From: Carnobacterium maltaromaticum DSM 20342
GTDB taxonomy: Bacteria > Bacillota > Bacilli > Lactobacillales > Carnobacteriaceae
DNA length: 64,000 nt
Assembly: GCF_000744945.1 (NCBI RefSeq)
Contig: NZ_JQMX01000001.1
Location: forward strand, 124,001-188,000
Direction of reading: 5' to 3'
Shown piece after piece: positions 34,761 through 44,037 of this stretch. The notes beneath the pieces were generated by a model that did not search any database, was not told the origin of the DNA, and saw only the letters and a list, made by a program, of their open reading frames with translations. The first letter of the stretch is position 1. The number at the start of each line of letters is the position of its first letter. The position numbers were made by a program, and so were the translations under genes.

Positions 34761-36569
34761 ATGAAGAATGAACATATTGAGCACAAATTGGCTCTACTAC
34801 CTAATCAACCAGGATGCTATTTGATGAAAGATAAGAATGGTACTATTATTTATGTTGGCAAGGCGAAAATTTTGAAAAATCGTGTGCGCTCTTATTTTCG
34901 AGGTAGCCATGATACGAAAACTGAACGTCTGGTTAGTGAAATTGCTGATTTTGAATATATTGTTACAGGGTCAAATATCGAAGCTTTGTTGCTGGAAATT
35001 AATTTGATTAAAAAAAATGATCCTAAATACAATATCATGTTAAAGGATGATAAAACCTATCCTTTTATTAAAATTACGAATGAAAAATATCCTAGATTAT
35101 TGATTACTCGTAAAGTCTTAAAAGATAAAGCCACTTATTTTGGTCCTTATCCAGATGTTAAAGCTGCAAATGAAACGAAAAAGTTATTGGATAAATTATA
35201 TCCGCTTCGTAAGTGTAAAGTTTTGCCTAATCGGGTTTGTTTATATTACCATTTGGGTCAATGCTTAGCGCCTTGTATCCAAGAAATTCCCAAAGAAACT
35301 TACACTGAAATGGTCGAAGAGATTAAACGTTTTTTAAATGGTGGTTATCAAGAAGTAAAACAAGAGATAGAAGAAAAAATGCAACAAGCTAGTCTTAATC
35401 TTGAATTTGAAAAAGCTGCTGAATTTAGAGATCAAATCAATTCTATTGTGACAACAATGGAGCAACAAAAGATGACAAGTGCCGACTTTGTTGATCGAGA
35501 TGTTTTTGGTTATGCAGTTGATAAAGGCTGGATGTGTGTACAAGTATTTTTTGTTCGTCAAGGCAAATTAATTGAACGAGATGTTTCACTTTTCCCATTT
35601 TATAATGAACCAGAAGAAGACTTTTTAGCTTTTATTGGTCAGTTTTATCAAAAAAATCACCATTTTATTCCAAAAGAAATCTTAATCCCTAAAGATAGCG
35701 ATGCTAAAAGCGTTGAAGCCTTAGTGACGGCGAATGTTCTGCAACCAAAACGTGGTCAGAAAAAAGAATTGGTTGAACTTGCTAATAAAAATGCAGCAGT
35801 CTCCTTATCCGAGAAATTCTCTTTAATTGAAAAGAAAGAAGAACGTACTTATGGAGCCGTTAAAAAGTTAGGTGATGCAATGAACATTCCCTTACCTAGC
35901 CGAATTGAAGCTTTTGATAACTCTAATACAATGGGTGTTGATCCAGTTTCAGCAATGGTTGTATTTCTAGATGGTCAACCAGCCAGAAATGAATATCGAA
36001 AATACAAAATTAAAACGGTTGTCGGGCCTGATGATTATGCTTCTATGCGTGAAGTAATCTATCGGCGGTATGCAAGAGTTTTGAAAGAAGACCTACCTTT
36101 GCCAGACTTAGTTGTTATTGATGGTGGAAAAGGGCAAGTTGACGCAGCTAGGGAAGTTTTAGAAAATCAGTTAGGCTTAGATATTCCAATTGCTGGCTTA
36201 GCTAAAGATAATAAACATCGAACAAGCGAATTATTATTTGGTCCAGAATTGCAAACTATTCCTTTGAAGCGAAATAGCCAGGAATTTTTCTTGCTACAAC
36301 GAATTCAAGATGAAGTCCACCGTTTTGCAATCACGTTCCATCGTCAATTGCGAAACAAAAATAGCTTTGCTTCAAAATTAGATGGGATTGATGGACTTGG
36401 TCCTACACGTAAAAAAAATCTTTTAAAAGCTTTTAAGTCGATGAAAAATATTCAAGAGGCTAGTATTGAAGAGTTAAAAGCTATTGGCTTGCCTAAGAAT
36501 GTTGCAGAAAATGTCTATGAGAAATTTAAGCAACCTGAATTAAATCCGGAATTAGATTCAGATAAATAA
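34761..36569 (+). CDS. uvrC: Excinuclease ABC subunit UvrC
   Basis: The 602-residue nuclease makes the two incisions in nucleotide excision repair. It has the N-terminal GIY-YIG domain ([19 protein letters not shown]), a four-cysteine cluster region ([19 protein letters not shown]), the UVR motif that binds UvrB (about 200-235), the RNase H-like C-terminal endonuclease ([14 protein letters not shown]) and tandem helix-hairpin-helix motifs at the end. The start is ATG 34761 behind GGAGGTG; the open frame upstream is only repeat sequence. Confidence 0.96.
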   Translation: MKNEHIEHKLALLPNQPGCYLMKDKNGTIIYVGKAKILKNRVRSYFRGSHDTKTERLVSEIADFEYIVTGSNIEALLLEINLIKKNDPKYNIMLKDDKTYPFIKITNEKYPRLLITRKVLKDKATYFGPYPDVKAANETKKLLDKLYPLRKCKVLPNRVCLYYHLGQCLAPCIQEIPKETYTEMVEEIKRFLNGGYQEVKQEIEEKMQQASLNLEFEKAAEFRDQINSIVTTMEQQKMTSADFVDRDVFGYAVDKGWMCVQVFFVRQGKLIERDVSLFPFYNEPEEDFLAFIGQFYQKNHHFIPKEILIPKDSDAKSVEALVTANVLQPKRGQKKELVELANKNAAVSLSEKFSLIEKKEERTYGAVKKLGDAMNIPLPSRIEAFDNSNTMGVDPVSAMVVFLDGQPARNEYRKYKIKTVVGPDDYASMREVIYRRYARVLKEDLPLPDLVVIDGGKGQVDAAREVLENQLGLDIPIAGLAKDNKHRTSELLFGPELQTIPLKRNSQEFFLLQRIQDEVHRFAITFHRQLRNKNSFASKLDGIDGLGPTRKKNLLKAFKSMKNIQEASIEELKAIGLPKNVAENVYEKFKQPELNPELDSDK

Positions 36570-36577
36570 AAATGAAG

Positions 36578-36622
36578 CAGGAGTAAAGTCTTCTAATTTA
36601 TGTCGATTTTATTCCTGTTTTT
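36578..36622 (+). terminator. Terminator-like hairpin after uvrC
   Basis: CAGGAGTAAA (36578-36587) pairs with TTTATTCCTG (36608-36617), followed by TTTTTC. Confidence 0.55.
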
Positions 36623-36844
36623 CTGTGTTTAAACCGTACATATTGGGCAAAGGTGTGAGAAAGAAATCAACCTTAAGACGGATGCTGAAATAGTTTGAAT
36701 TACCTATTATTAATAGGGAAAGTACTTATCAAAAAATGAACTATTTAGCTAAGTTATTTGTATTCATCCTGTTTTTATAAAAAAAATTATATTCTTATAG
36801 GTTTCTTAACACAAGTGACAAAAATGTTAGGAAATCCTATGAAT

Positions 36845-36911
36845 TTTCCTATAGGAAATCAATCGGATAAGTGTTAAAATGATTTGACACGTAATGGAAA
36901 TGTAATATTTG
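36845..36911 (+). promoter_or_regulatory. Candidate promoter and operator of the dlt operon
   Basis: A perfect 14-bp palindrome TTTCCTATAGGAAA (36845-36858), with another AGGAAATCCTA half just before it, lies 25 bases upstream of TTGACA (36884-36889) and a weak TATTTG -10 (36906-36911). It may bind an envelope-stress response regulator; which one is unknown. The 519-bp gap between uvrC and dltX also holds a small stem CTAGTTG...CAACTAG near 37035 and no gene. Confidence 0.4.
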
Positions 36912-37088
36912 AAATAATATTTAAGAGCAACCTAGGGGATATGTTTGATTAAAGTTAGTTTTTAGCAGTAGCTCTTGAGGTAGAGGGGTAATGATAAATA
37001 CGTCACTAAATGCTCTTTTATCAAGCACCTATTTTCTAGTTGAGCCTAGAACAACTAGTTCAACATTTTATGATTGGAGGTTTTCAAA

Positions 37089-37238
37089 ATGTTTGCCAAA
37101 CTTCAAAAATTAAAAGAAAATCAAATTTTTATTTTTTGTGCTAAAACTGTTTTTTATTTTGTTGTATTACTAATTCTAGTTTACTTATATGATTATACTA
37201 ACACAAATAGTGGGAATTTTATTTACAATGAATTCTAG
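37089..37238 (+). CDS. dltX: DltX, small membrane protein of teichoic acid D-alanylation
   Basis: A 49-residue protein with a charged N-terminus, one transmembrane helix (about 14-35) and the conserved C-terminal motif F-I-Y-N-E-F. DltX sits with DltB and DltD and its tail takes part in D-alanine transfer across the membrane. TTGGAGG precedes the ATG, and dltA follows after 48 bases. Confidence 0.93.
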   Translation: MFAKLQKLKENQIFIFCAKTVFYFVVLLILVYLYDYTNTNSGNFIYNEF

Positions 37239-37246
37239 ATAAAAAA

Positions 37247-37286
37247 GGAGGGCCGCTGTTTTTACTTAAGTAAAACAGCAATTAAT
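37247..37286 (+). promoter_or_regulatory. Hairpin-bridged ribosome binding site of dltA
   Basis: GGAGGG (37247-37252) is 34 bases from the dltA ATG, too far for normal use. The gap holds a near-perfect 25-base hairpin, 37255-37279 (GCTGTTTTTACT then TAAGTAAAACAGC). Folding it leaves nine bases between the Shine-Dalgarno and the ATG, the normal distance. No other ribosome binding site or upstream in-frame start is present. Confidence 0.65.
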
Positions 37287-38810
37287 ATGAAACAAACAAT
37301 TATTCAACGCTTAAATGACCTAGCGATAGCAGATCCAACAGCGATCTGTTATGAAAAAGCAGGAAAGACATATACTTATTTAGATTTAAAAGAGCAGTCG
37401 GATCGGATTGCAGTCTACTTTCAATCAATTAATCTAACTCCAAAAAGTCCAATTTTAGTTTTTGGAGGGTTAGAATTTGAAATGGTGGCTACTTTTATTG
37501 GCGCTATCAAGGCAGGACATGCCTATATTCCTGTTGATAGCCACACTCCTTCTGAACGTTTAGAGCAAATTATAGCTATTGCTGAACCTGAGGTAGTTGT
37601 AACTTTATCTGAATTACCGCATCAACTAAGTGAAATGACTAAAGAAATAACAGCTGAAGAACTAGAGGGCATTAGACAAACTCCAACGCAGAAAGATCTT
37701 GATGCAAACATAGCCGTTAAAGGATCAGATAATTTTTATATTATCTTTACTTCTGGAACAACTGGAGCTCCAAAAGGCGTGCAAATCAGTCATGATAATT
37801 TGTTGAGCTTTAGTGAGTGGATGTTGTCAGATTTTGATTTAATAAAAGGACAACGTTTTTTAGCACAAGCTCCTTATTCTTTTGATTTATCGGTAATGGA
37901 TCTGTATCCAGCTTTGTTATCAGGAGGAACTCTAGTGCCTTTAGAAAAAGAAATTACCAATAATTTCAAACAGTTATTTGAAGTTTTACCAACACTAAAA
38001 GTAAATGTTTGGGTTTCGACTCCTTCATTTATTGATATTTGCTTATTAGATAAGAACTTTTCTAGTGAAGAATATCCTGGTCTGACAACTTTCTTGTTCT
38101 GTGGTGAAGAATTAACCAATAGTACGGCGACGCTTTTAATGCAACGCTTCCCTAATGCGCAAATTTTTAATACCTATGGACCAACAGAAGCGACAGTTGC
38201 AGTCACACAAGTGCAAATCAAACCAGAGACACTTAGCAAATATTCTCGTTTACCAATTGGACGCGTAAAGTCAGACACAAAAATTATTTTAGTGGATGAA
38301 AACTTAAAAGAGGTCCCACCGGGTCAGGTTGGGGAAATGGTTATAACCGGTCCGAGTGTTTCGAAAGGGTATCTGAATAACCCTGAAAAAACAAATGCCG
38401 CATTTTATGAAATTGATGGTGTAGGAGCATATTTGACTGGGGATACTGGTAAATACGAAGGAGACTTATTATTTTATCAAGGTCGTCTTGATTTTCAAAT
38501 TAAATTACATGGCTATCGGATTGAACTAGAAGACATTGATCACAATATTGAACAAGTTTCCTACGTTAAAGCTGCGACGGTTGTACCAAAATTAAAAGAG
38601 CATAAGGCGCATAGCTTAGTTGCCTATGTGGTGGCAGAGCCTCATGAATTTGAAAAAGAGTATCAATTGACAAATGCAATCAAAAAAGAACTAGCTCCGT
38701 TAATTATGGACTATATGATGCCAAACAAATGGATCTATGTAGATCAATTGCCTCTAACAAGTAATGGCAAGGTGGATCGTAAGGGTCTAATGAATGAGGT
38801 GAACAAATGA
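37287..38810 (+). CDS. dltA: D-alanine-D-alanyl carrier protein ligase DltA
   Basis: A 507-residue adenylating enzyme that activates D-alanine with ATP and loads it on DltC. It has the adenylation motifs FTSGTTGAPKGVQ, NTYGPTEATVA, YLTGDTGKYEGD, and the C-terminal lysine in LTSNGKVDRKGL. It overlaps dltB by four bases. Its translation seems to depend on the hairpin that brings a distant Shine-Dalgarno sequence close to this ATG. Confidence 0.98.
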   Translation: MKQTIIQRLNDLAIADPTAICYEKAGKTYTYLDLKEQSDRIAVYFQSINLTPKSPILVFGGLEFEMVATFIGAIKAGHAYIPVDSHTPSERLEQIIAIAEPEVVVTLSELPHQLSEMTKEITAEELEGIRQTPTQKDLDANIAVKGSDNFYIIFTSGTTGAPKGVQISHDNLLSFSEWMLSDFDLIKGQRFLAQAPYSFDLSVMDLYPALLSGGTLVPLEKEITNNFKQLFEVLPTLKVNVWVSTPSFIDICLLDKNFSSEEYPGLTTFLFCGEELTNSTATLLMQRFPNAQIFNTYGPTEATVAVTQVQIKPETLSKYSRLPIGRVKSDTKIILVDENLKEVPPGQVGEMVITGPSVSKGYLNNPEKTNAAFYEIDGVGAYLTGDTGKYEGDLLFYQGRLDFQIKLHGYRIELEDIDHNIEQVSYVKAATVVPKLKEHKAHSLVAYVVAEPHEFEKEYQLTNAIKKELAPLIMDYMMPNKWIYVDQLPLTSNGKVDRKGLMNEVNK

Positions 38811-39988
38811 TTCAACCATATGATGCTCCGTCTTACTTTATTATAATAGGTGCTTTGTTACTGCCAATTATTATTGGATTATTGCGTGGCAAACGTTACT
38901 TAGTCTATCAAAATATTGTCACACTAATCATGCTCTTTCTGACTTTTGGTGGAAAAAGTTGGCATCAAGGGATATCTATTATTATCTACTTGATCTGGCA
39001 ATGGGCGCTTGTTTATAGCTATTTTAATTATCGCCAAAAAAAGAATGCTACCAATATATTTGTTGGTGCAGTACTTTTAGCCATTGCGCCATTAGCTATC
39101 GTTAAAATTGTCCCATTTACTTCAGGACATGTGTCAATTATTGGCTTTTTAGGTATTTCTTATTTAACATTCAAAGCTGTTCAAATGGTAATGGAAATCC
39201 GCGACGGTCTGATTAAAGAATTTGATCCAAAAATGTTTTTACAATTCTTACTATTTTTCCCAACAATTTCATCGGGACCAATTGATCGTTACCGTCGCTT
39301 TGAGAAAGATTTTAAACAACCTCCTGTAAAAGAAGAGTACATTGCCTTAATTAGCAAAGGTATTTGGATGATTATGTTAGGTTCATTATACAAATTTATC
39401 ATTGCTCATTACATTGGAACTTTTGCCGTTCCCTATACTGAAAGATTAGCTTTAGATGTGGGAGGTTTTTCAATTAGTCTCTTAATGTATATGTATAGCT
39501 ATAGCTTATATTTATTTTTTGACTTTGCCGGCTACAGTTTATTCGCAGTCGGGACTAGCTACCTGATGGGGATTCAAACACCAGTTAACTTTAATAAGCC
39601 TTTTTCAAGTCCAAACTTAAAAGAATTTTGGAATAGATGGCATATGAGTCTTTCATTCTGGTTTAGAGATTACGTTTTTATGCGCATGGTCTTTACTTTA
39701 ATGAAGAAAAAAGTCTTTAAAAGTCGTATTACAGTTTCAAATATTGGGTACATGACTCTCTTTCTCTTAATGGGAATTTGGCATGGATTAACTTGGTTTT
39801 ATATCGCTTATGGTTTATTTCATGGCGTAGCAATGTGTATCAATGATGCTTGGTTGCGCTATAAGAAAAAACATAAGAATTTACCAAGTAATTGGGCAAC
39901 CAAGGCCCTGGCTATTTTTATTACCTTTAACACAGTTTGTTTTAGCTTTTTGATTTTCTCAGGTATTTTTGCTAAAATGCTTCATTAA
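38807..39988 (+). CDS. dltB: D-alanyl transfer protein DltB (MBOAT)
   Basis: A 393-residue membrane-bound O-acyltransferase with about 11 helices. The MBOAT motif with catalytic histidine is visible in FWNRWHMSLSFWFRDYVF and GIWHGLTWFYIAYGLFHG. It moves D-alanine from DltC across the membrane. The gene is coupled to dltA. Confidence 0.97.
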   Translation: MIQPYDAPSYFIIIGALLLPIIIGLLRGKRYLVYQNIVTLIMLFLTFGGKSWHQGISIIIYLIWQWALVYSYFNYRQKKNATNIFVGAVLLAIAPLAIVKIVPFTSGHVSIIGFLGISYLTFKAVQMVMEIRDGLIKEFDPKMFLQFLLFFPTISSGPIDRYRRFEKDFKQPPVKEEYIALISKGIWMIMLGSLYKFIIAHYIGTFAVPYTERLALDVGGFSISLLMYMYSYSLYLFFDFAGYSLFAVGTSYLMGIQTPVNFNKPFSSPNLKEFWNRWHMSLSFWFRDYVFMRMVFTLMKKKVFKSRITVSNIGYMTLFLLMGIWHGLTWFYIAYGLFHGVAMCINDAWLRYKKKHKNLPSNWATKALAIFITFNTVCFSFLIFSGIFAKMLH

Positions 39989-40043
39989 AAGAGAAATCAA
40001 GTTAATAAATAAATCACTTAGAAAATGAAAGAAGGAATGAAAC

Positions 40044-40277
40044 ATGGATAAGAAAGCAGCATTATTAGATATTTTAGAAGATTTAACAGGTAGCGATGAA
40101 GCGCGTGAAAATATGGATGTAGCTTTATTTGATGAAGGATTATTAGATTCATTAGGAACGGTTCAGCTTTTAATTGAAATTGAATCAACTATGGGAATAT
40201 CCGTACCTGTTTCTGAATTTGACCGTACAGAGTGGGCTACACCTAATTTGATTTTACAACAGTTAGAGAACATGTAA
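40044..40277 (+). CDS. dltC: D-alanyl carrier protein DltC
   Basis: A 77-residue acyl-carrier-type protein with the phosphopantetheine serine in [11 protein letters not shown]. Four-helix carrier that brings D-alanine from DltA to DltB. It ends one base inside dltD. Confidence 0.98.
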   Translation: MDKKAALLDILEDLTGSDEARENMDVALFDEGLLDSLGTVQLLIEIESTMGISVPVSEFDRTEWATPNLILQQLENM

Positions 40278-41548
40278 TGACCATGAAACGCAAACTCTTT
40301 ATGGCCGTTGGACCGCTTGTTGTAGCAGTGGTCGTGCTACTAGGGCTTTTATTTTTACCAGTTACCATTTTACCAACCGGCCAAAAACAAATTAACAATT
40401 CAGCAACAGCAATTAGTACGAATATTATGAAAGGTGAAAAAGTTTATCAAGCAGCGATGGAAGAAAAACGGATGATTCCATTTTTTGGCTCATCTGAGCT
40501 TTCGCGTTTTGATGCTTTTCATCCTTCTGTTTTAGCCGAAAAATATGATCGTAACTACACACCTTATTTAATCGGAAACGCGGGTTCACAATCATTGACA
40601 CACTTTCTAGCTATGGAAGGGATGGGCGAAAGTCTAACCAATAAAAAAGCTGTTTTTATTATTTCTCCACAATGGTTTGTCAAAGGTGGAGCGCCAAGTA
40701 TGATGTTTGATTCCCATTTTTCACCACTTCAAACATATGAATTTATTTTATCCGATGAAGTGGATAGTCCGCAAAGACGCTATGCAGCAGAACGTTTTTT
40801 AGAGTATAAAGCAGTTTGTTCTGATCAAAATATGGAAAAGATGCTCCATAAAATTGAAAAAGGCGAGTCAATCACTAAAGGACAAAAAGGTTATGCCAAG
40901 TTGAAACGACAAGTATTACGTAATGAAGATAAACTATTTGGCGCTTATGTATCTGGCAAAAATGCCAAAAAGGTGCAAAATCAGCTTAAGAATTTACCTA
41001 ATACCTATGACAATGAGCAGCTAGATCAAAAAGCTTATGAAGTTGGGAAGAAATCAAGTACAAATAATCCTTACCAAATCAAAAATGGATTTTACAAGAC
41101 TCGAATTCAACCAATCGAAGGAGAATTAGCTGGCTCACAGAAAACATTTGATTATGAATTCTCAAAAGAATTTTCAGATTTTCAAGTTGTTTTAGATAAA
41201 ATGGAAGCGAACAATATGAATGTGCGTTTTGTGATTCCTCCAGTGAATCAAAAATGGCTAGAATATACAGGACTTTCACAAGAAATGTTGAATAACTTCT
41301 CGAAAAAAATTACCCATCAGTTAACTAGTCAAGGTTTTCAAGTAATAGACCTATCTGGTGACGGATCTGAGGACTACTTTATGCAGGATACGATTCATAT
41401 TGGATGGCGTGGTTGGGTTGCCTTAGATAAGCAATTAGACCCCTTTTTATCAGCAGAGAAACCTGATAAATCCAAGATTACCTTAAATAATTATTTTCTA
41501 TCTAAGGAATGGCAGGATTTACCAGCTAAAGATATTCCAACTAAATAA
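40277..41548 (+). CDS. dltD: D-alanyl lipoteichoic acid transfer protein DltD
   Basis: A 423-residue membrane-anchored protein with one N-terminal helix (about 7-28) and an extracellular SGNH-like domain: FFGSSELSRFD has the catalytic serine, and the late DTIHIGWRGW holds the D-x-x-H pair. It finishes D-alanylation of lipoteichoic acid, which lowers the negative wall charge and protects against cationic peptides. Last gene of the dlt operon. Confidence 0.97.
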   Translation: MTMKRKLFMAVGPLVVAVVVLLGLLFLPVTILPTGQKQINNSATAISTNIMKGEKVYQAAMEEKRMIPFFGSSELSRFDAFHPSVLAEKYDRNYTPYLIGNAGSQSLTHFLAMEGMGESLTNKKAVFIISPQWFVKGGAPSMMFDSHFSPLQTYEFILSDEVDSPQRRYAAERFLEYKAVCSDQNMEKMLHKIEKGESITKGQKGYAKLKRQVLRNEDKLFGAYVSGKNAKKVQNQLKNLPNTYDNEQLDQKAYEVGKKSSTNNPYQIKNGFYKTRIQPIEGELAGSQKTFDYEFSKEFSDFQVVLDKMEANNMNVRFVIPPVNQKWLEYTGLSQEMLNNFSKKITHQLTSQGFQVIDLSGDGSEDYFMQDTIHIGWRGWVALDKQLDPFLSAEKPDKSKITLNNYFLSKEWQDLPAKDIPTK

Positions 41549-41551
41549 ACT

Positions 41552-41592
41552 AAAAAAATCCCGCTAGCATGTTGAACTAGTGGGATTTTTTT
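41552..41592 (+). terminator. Terminator of the dlt operon
   Basis: AAAAAAATCCCGCTAG pairs with CTAGTGGGATTTTTTT. The following 41593-41799 is AT-rich with nothing else evident. Confidence 0.9.
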
Positions 41593-41832
41593 GCCTTGGA
41601 ACAAGAAGATATGATAAAATAAAGTGATTTAAGTGTCTGTTATCGGAAGTTTTTTTTAGTCAACTGAAAAGCTGATTTTATTGAATTAAGTCAGACATAG
41701 GAACACTATTTTATTTATATGAATCGTTATTTTAAAACGAAGAAATTAAAATTTATATTGATTTCTTTTTGAATCAAGCTTATGCTTTAAGGAGTACCAA
41801 TGAATAAGTTTGTTGAATGGGGGAGAAGAACA

Positions 41833-42732
41833 ATGTTGGAAGTCAAACATCTAAAGAAAACATTTGGAAATTTGACCGCAGTGGATGATTTATCATTCAC
41901 AATTAAAGATGGAGAAATTTTAGGAATGATTGGTCAAAATGGAGCCGGAAAAACGACAACATTTAGATTGATTCTGAAATTCTTAACACAAGATTCGGGA
42001 GAAGTATTGTGGAATGGTCATCCATTAAAGAAAACAGATTATGATATTATTGGGTATTTACCTGAGGAACGTGGTCTTTATCCAAAGGTATCCATTGAAG
42101 ATCAAATTTATTATTTTGCGCGCTTACGTGGAAAAAGTAAAAAAGAAATCAAGCCTCTTATTGATGGTTGGATGGAAAAATTTCAAGTAAAAGGCAAAAA
42201 AACAGATAAAGTAAAATCTTTATCTAAGGGAAATCAACAAAAAGTTCAATTAATTTGCACATTAATCCATGAACCTAAACTAGTTATTTTAGATGAACCC
42301 TTTAGTGGCTTAGATCCAGTCAATGCAGATTTATTACAAAAAGGCATTATTGAGTTACGTGAAAAAGGTTCTTGCGTTATATTCTCTAGTCACCAAATGG
42401 AGAATGTTGAGGAAATTTGTGATCATTTAGTCATGCTTCGAAATGGAGAAATGGTTCTAAATGGAAAAGTGAAAGATATCCGGGAGCAATTTGGCCGGAC
42501 GAAAATCTTTATTGATTCAAAATTAAATCAGAATGAGCTGTTAGCGTTACCAGGTGTAAGTGAAGTTTCAACGACGACAGAAGGGTTATCTGTGCTGCAT
42601 TTAACAGATCCTGCTTATGGGCAAGAAATTTTTAATATTGTGACAAAAGACGGCTATATCCCAACTTTTAGTCAAATGCCACCAACATTAGAAGAAATTT
42701 TCAAAATGAAAGCAGGTGACTTACATGAATAA
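41833..42732 (+). CDS. ABC transporter ATP-binding protein, NatA/YhaQ-like
   Basis: The nucleotide-binding subunit of an ABC-2 type exporter: Walker A GQNGAGKTTT, signature LSKGNQQKV, Walker B LVILDEPFSGLDP, H-loop SSHQMENVE. Two starts are possible in the same frame, ATG 41800 (behind AAGGAG) and ATG 41833 (behind GGGGAGAAG). The second gives the usual MLEVKHLKKTFG beginning and is used here. It overlaps the permease gene. Confidence 0.92.
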   Translation: MLEVKHLKKTFGNLTAVDDLSFTIKDGEILGMIGQNGAGKTTTFRLILKFLTQDSGEVLWNGHPLKKTDYDIIGYLPEERGLYPKVSIEDQIYYFARLRGKSKKEIKPLIDGWMEKFQVKGKKTDKVKSLSKGNQQKVQLICTLIHEPKLVILDEPFSGLDPVNADLLQKGIIELREKGSCVIFSSHQMENVEEICDHLVMLRNGEMVLNGKVKDIREQFGRTKIFIDSKLNQNELLALPGVSEVSTTTEGLSVLHLTDPAYGQEIFNIVTKDGYIPTFSQMPPTLEEIFKMKAGDLHE

Positions 42733-43984
42733 ATTTTGGATTATCGTCGGTGAAGTCTATAAGAAAAATGTAAAATCAGGGGCGTTTCTGTCAATGGTCT
42801 TATCGCCAGTTATTATTATAGCAGTTATTGGAATAGTAGCTTTCTTTGTTAATTCAAGTTCTGAAGTACCAAAAATTGCGATTGTATCTGATAATCAAGA
42901 GATTGTCCAATTGCTAAAAACAGACAAGAAGTCTTATAAAGTAAACGCGAAAATCACAACAACAGCAGATGCAGAAAAAGCGTTGAAAAAAGATGATATT
43001 GCTGGGTATTTAGTCATCAATGAGTCTAAATCGGCGATTACAGGCGAGTTTATTAAGACTCCCACAAGTGCTGATGTAGATACGACACTGATGCTACAAA
43101 CATTAACAGCTCTTCAAACGAATCAAATTGCCTCCAATTTAGGTTTGAGTCAAGAAGAAGTAGGCTCTTTAACACAACCTGCGGATATCAAAGTGAAAAC
43201 AATTAAGTTTGATGGAGATAAACAACAAACAAATAATGATACGGATACAATGATTAAAGTATTTGGTGCTTACTTTGTTAGTTTTGTGATCTATATGTTG
43301 ATGATTTACTACTCAGCCATTATTGCACAAGAAATTGCTTCAGAAAAAGGCACCCGTATTATGGAAATTATTTTATCTAGCGTTTCTGCTACAGAACATT
43401 TCTTTGGAAAATTAGTTGGAATTTTATTAGTTTGTTTAACTCAAATCGTTGCCTATATTGTGATGGGTACCATTGCTTATCGATTTGGTAAGTCACTTGA
43501 TTTTGTTCAGAATTTAATGAACGGTATTGATTTGGTTGAAATTCTAAAAGGGTTAATTAGTTACTCATTGATTTTCTTTATTTTAGGAATGCTATTGTAT
43601 TCTGTTCTTTCAGCCTTCTTAGGTTCGTTAGTATCCAAAGTAGAAGAAGCTAGTAAAGCTGTAACACCATTAACTTTTGTCATTATGATTGGTTTTTTTG
43701 CTGGAATTTATGGAATGAGTTCACCCAATGCGCCGTTAGTTAAAATCGGCTCATATGTGCCCCTATTTACTCCTTTTATAATGCCATTTAGAATTGCAAA
43801 TGATACAGTTAGTTCAGGCGGTGTCCTGACATCAATTTTGATTACTTTTGTCTTTACTGGCGTTGTAACCTATCTGTCATTGATGATGTACCGCTCAAAC
43901 GTATTAGTCTACTCAGATACAGGTTTATTTAAAACCATGAAAAATTCTTGGGTGATTATGCGAAATGAACGAACTAAAAAATAA
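42725..43984 (+). CDS. ABC-2 type permease, NatB/YhaP-like
   Basis: A 419-residue permease with one N-terminal helix (about 13-38), a large extracellular domain (about 40-175) and five or six C-terminal helices with the ASEKGTRIMEIILSS coupling segment. This is the NatB/YhaP layout; members export sodium or unknown substrates. It pairs with the ATPase just upstream. ATG 42725 is chosen behind AGGTGA. Confidence 0.9.
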   Translation: MNKFWIIVGEVYKKNVKSGAFLSMVLSPVIIIAVIGIVAFFVNSSSEVPKIAIVSDNQEIVQLLKTDKKSYKVNAKITTTADAEKALKKDDIAGYLVINESKSAITGEFIKTPTSADVDTTLMLQTLTALQTNQIASNLGLSQEEVGSLTQPADIKVKTIKFDGDKQQTNNDTDTMIKVFGAYFVSFVIYMLMIYYSAIIAQEIASEKGTRIMEIILSSVSATEHFFGKLVGILLVCLTQIVAYIVMGTIAYRFGKSLDFVQNLMNGIDLVEILKGLISYSLIFFILGMLLYSVLSAFLGSLVSKVEEASKAVTPLTFVIMIGFFAGIYGMSSPNAPLVKIGSYVPLFTPFIMPFRIANDTVSSGGVLTSILITFVFTGVVTYLSLMMYRSNVLVYSDTGLFKTMKNSWVIMRNERTKK

Positions 43985-43991
43985 ACTAAAT

Positions 43992-44037
43992 AAAAATCTT
44001 ACTTCAAGCTAGATTTAGCTGAAGTAAGATTTTTTAT
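43992..44037. terminator. Bidirectional terminator
   Basis: AAAAATCTTACTTCAAGCT pairs with AGCTGAAGTAAGATTTTTT (one mismatch); it serves the permease gene and the convergent yslB-like gene. Confidence 0.9.
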
